From contig DKBC01000220.1 of assembly GCA_002451065.1 (NCBI GenBank), positions 1 through 13,875 of the forward strand: DNA of 13,875 nucleotides, read 5' to 3'. Shown piece after piece: positions 12,456-13,875 of this stretch; the first letter of the stretch is position 1, and each line of letters starts with the position of its first letter. A program made the translations under genes and the position numbers. A model generated the notes under the pieces. It made no database searches and had not been told where the DNA came from. It saw nothing but the letters and a program-made list of their open reading frames with translations. Source of the stretch: Betaproteobacteria bacterium UBA6910. Lineage in GTDB: Bacteria; Pseudomonadota; Gammaproteobacteria; Burkholderiales; UBA6910.

Positions 12456-13835
12456 ATGGCGCTAGATGCCGATGTCCTGATAATTGGTGGCGGTATTTCG
12501 GGCCTCGTCGCCGCCTTGGGACTGCAAGGAAAGGGCCTGGATGTCCTGTTGATCGAATCCGCCCCGCGGGTAGGCGGCGCCATCGGCAGCGCGCGCGAGG
12601 ATGGCTGCCTGATCGAGACCGGGCCCAACAGCACGCTGGAAACCTCACCGCTCATCGGCGCCCTGCTCCTGGAAACTGGGATTGTCGGCGAACGCATCTA
12701 CGCCAACCCCGAGGCGCGCAACCGTTTCGTGCTGCGGAGCGGCCAGCTCATCCCGGTGCCGCTCTCGCCGCCGGCGTTCTTGCGGACGCCCCTGTTTTCC
12801 TGGCGCACCAAGCTGGGGCTGGCGCGGGAGCCCTTCGTGCGGCGCTCCCATCCCGAGGCGGAAGAGACGGTCGCGCAATTCGTGCGCCGGCGGCTCGGGC
12901 CGGAATTCCTCGATTACGCCATCAACCCCTTCGTCGCCGGCGTCTACGCGGGAGATCCGGCAAGGCTGAGCGTACGCGCCGCTTTTCCCCGCCTGTTCGA
13001 GCTGGAGCAGAAGTACGGCAGCCTGATACGCGGGCAGATCCTTGGCGCCAGGGAACGCACACGCAATCCCGAAAAATCCAAGCAGGCGGCGCCCATGCTC
13101 TCCTTCCGCGACGGCATGCAGACGCTCACCGACGCCATCGCGCGGAAGTTGGAGCGCGTTGCCCTCTCCACCCGCGGCACCGGTCTGACGCGCCTGGGTG
13201 CAGGCGGGTGGGAGGTGACCGCGGACTCACCGGCCGGCCCCAAGACATTCCGGGTCCGGCGAGTGGTGGTGGCAACTCCCGCATACGCCGCCGCTACGCT
13301 GGTCAGGCCCTTCGCGGCGGATGCCGCCAAGGCCCTGGAATCCATCATATATCCGCCCGTTGCCTCAGTTGTAAGCGCTTACTCGCGTAAAGACATACCC
13401 CATCCCCTAAACGGTTTCGGTTTCCTCGTTCCGGAGAAGGAGCAGCGGCAGATTCTTGGCACCATTTTCTCCAGCAGCCTGTTCGAAAACCGGGCTCCCG
13501 GCGGAACGGCGCTGCTTACCACTTTTGTCGGGGGAATGCGCCAACCGGACTTGGCGCGCCGGGACGAGGATGCCATCGCGTCCATGGTGGGAGAGGAACT
13601 GGAAGCTCTGCTCGGCGCCAAGGCCCAGCCACTCTGGACCCGAATCACGCGCTGGGAACAGGCCATTCCCCAATACACCGTCGGACACTTGGGGCGGATG
13701 GCGGCCCTGGAAGCCGCCGAACAGGCAACGCCCGGGCTCTACTTTTGTGCCAACTTCCGGGGAGGCATTTCTGTCGCTGATTGCATCAAGTCCGCCCATG
13801 CCATGGCGGAACGGGTGGCTTCCGCAGCCCGCTGA
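12456..13835 (+). CDS. hemY: Protoporphyrinogen IX oxidase, HemY type
   Basis: The 459-residue flavoprotein is of the oxygen-dependent protoporphyrinogen oxidase type, which oxidises protoporphyrinogen IX to protoporphyrin IX, the penultimate step of heme synthesis. The FAD Rossmann motif is VLIIGGGISGLVAA (7-20) with E34 at the end of strand 2, then APRVGGAIGSAREDG and the ETGPNSTLE stretch near 54-62. PFVAGVYAGDPARLSVRAAFPRL near 152-172 is characteristic of HemY, and the C-terminal FAD segment is LYFCANFRGGISVADCIKSA near 428-447. Length is normal for the family. It may attach to the inner membrane. An AAGGA lies 11 bases before the ATG; CATAAT at 12418-12423 may be a -10 but has no -35. 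The newer nomenclature calls this PgoX/HemY. No other heme gene is in the window. Confidence 0.92.
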   Translation: MALDADVLIIGGGISGLVAALGLQGKGLDVLLIESAPRVGGAIGSAREDGCLIETGPNSTLETSPLIGALLLETGIVGERIYANPEARNRFVLRSGQLIPVPLSPPAFLRTPLFSWRTKLGLAREPFVRRSHPEAEETVAQFVRRRLGPEFLDYAINPFVAGVYAGDPARLSVRAAFPRLFELEQKYGSLIRGQILGARERTRNPEKSKQAAPMLSFRDGMQTLTDAIARKLERVALSTRGTGLTRLGAGGWEVTADSPAGPKTFRVRRVVVATPAYAAATLVRPFAADAAKALESIIYPPVASVVSAYSRKDIPHPLNGFGFLVPEKEQRQILGTIFSSSLFENRAPGGTALLTTFVGGMRQPDLARRDEDAIASMVGEELEALLGAKAQPLWTRITRWEQAIPQYTVGHLGRMAALEAAEQATPGLYFCANFRGGISVADCIKSAHAMAERVASAAR

Positions 13836-13875
13836 GTTTCCTCGGGTTCCGCCCGGCCCGATTTGCCCTGAATCT

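Noticed and set aside
12044..13390. Plus-strand frame of 448 residues across the CIA30 and hemY genes
   Set aside because: It is antisense to CIA30 and an out-of-frame shadow of hemY, with Arg/Pro-rich low-complexity sequence.
1..13875. Defence island, CRISPR, prophage, insertion sequence, tRNA or rRNA
   Set aside because: No array of repeats, transposase or integrase motif, tRNA cloverleaf or rRNA signature was seen. The only ankyrin protein is exported and sits among envelope genes, not defence genes.

Overview
The window is GC-rich (roughly two thirds G+C by eye), gene-dense chromosomal DNA from a Gram-negative bacterium. TonB, an outer-membrane beta-barrel protein, lipoprotein and periplasmic signals, a DsrC/TusE protein and a HemY-type protoporphyrinogen oxidase all fit Proteobacteria. 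The IF-1 paralogue outside a ribosomal operon with a C-terminal tail, and the style of the NudF and Tas orthologues, point most to Betaproteobacteria or a nearby gammaproteobacterial lineage. That placement is inference. There is no tRNA, rRNA, CRISPR array, insertion sequence, phage gene or att site. I see no sign of an anti-phage or mobile island; most of the window is housekeeping and envelope genes.

Left part (1-3900). The C-terminal end of an endonuclease/exonuclease/phosphatase-fold protein runs rightwards into the window. It converges on a leftward cluster whose transcription order is nudF (ADP-ribose pyrophosphatase), an MDR-type enoyl reductase/quinone oxidoreductase, a Tas-type aldo/keto reductase (ATGA overlap), and a short SLC13/ArsB-type transporter. 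The transporter has lost its middle, in frame. The first three genes form a tight NAD(P)H/ADP-ribose-linked operon.

Centre (3900-8400). A small lipoprotein is followed by an 89-residue cysteine-containing unknown protein that has its own promoter, ribosome binding site and terminator. A bidirectional terminator separates it from a leftward pair: a 52-residue unknown protein and a stand-alone translation initiation factor IF-1. The leader of that pair holds a near-consensus promoter and a terminator-like hairpin. Then come a metallo-beta-lactamase-fold hydrolase, a DsrC/TusE sulfur-relay protein behind a very strong promoter (TTGACC-N16-TATAAT), a DUF481 outer-membrane barrel protein, and an 87-residue unknown protein.

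Right part (8400-13875). An AI-2E-family permease and a TonB-like protein run leftwards. Divergent from them is an exported ankyrin-repeat protein, whose promoter -35 lies on top of the TonB-like start codon. A second bidirectional terminator follows. Next is a cold-shock protein with a promoter about 120 nt upstream and a hairpin in its long leader. A CIA30-domain exported protein and a divergent HemY-type protoporphyrinogen oxidase close the window. The best candidates for something undescribed are the 89-residue protein, the IF-1/52-residue operon with its leader, and the internally deleted transporter.
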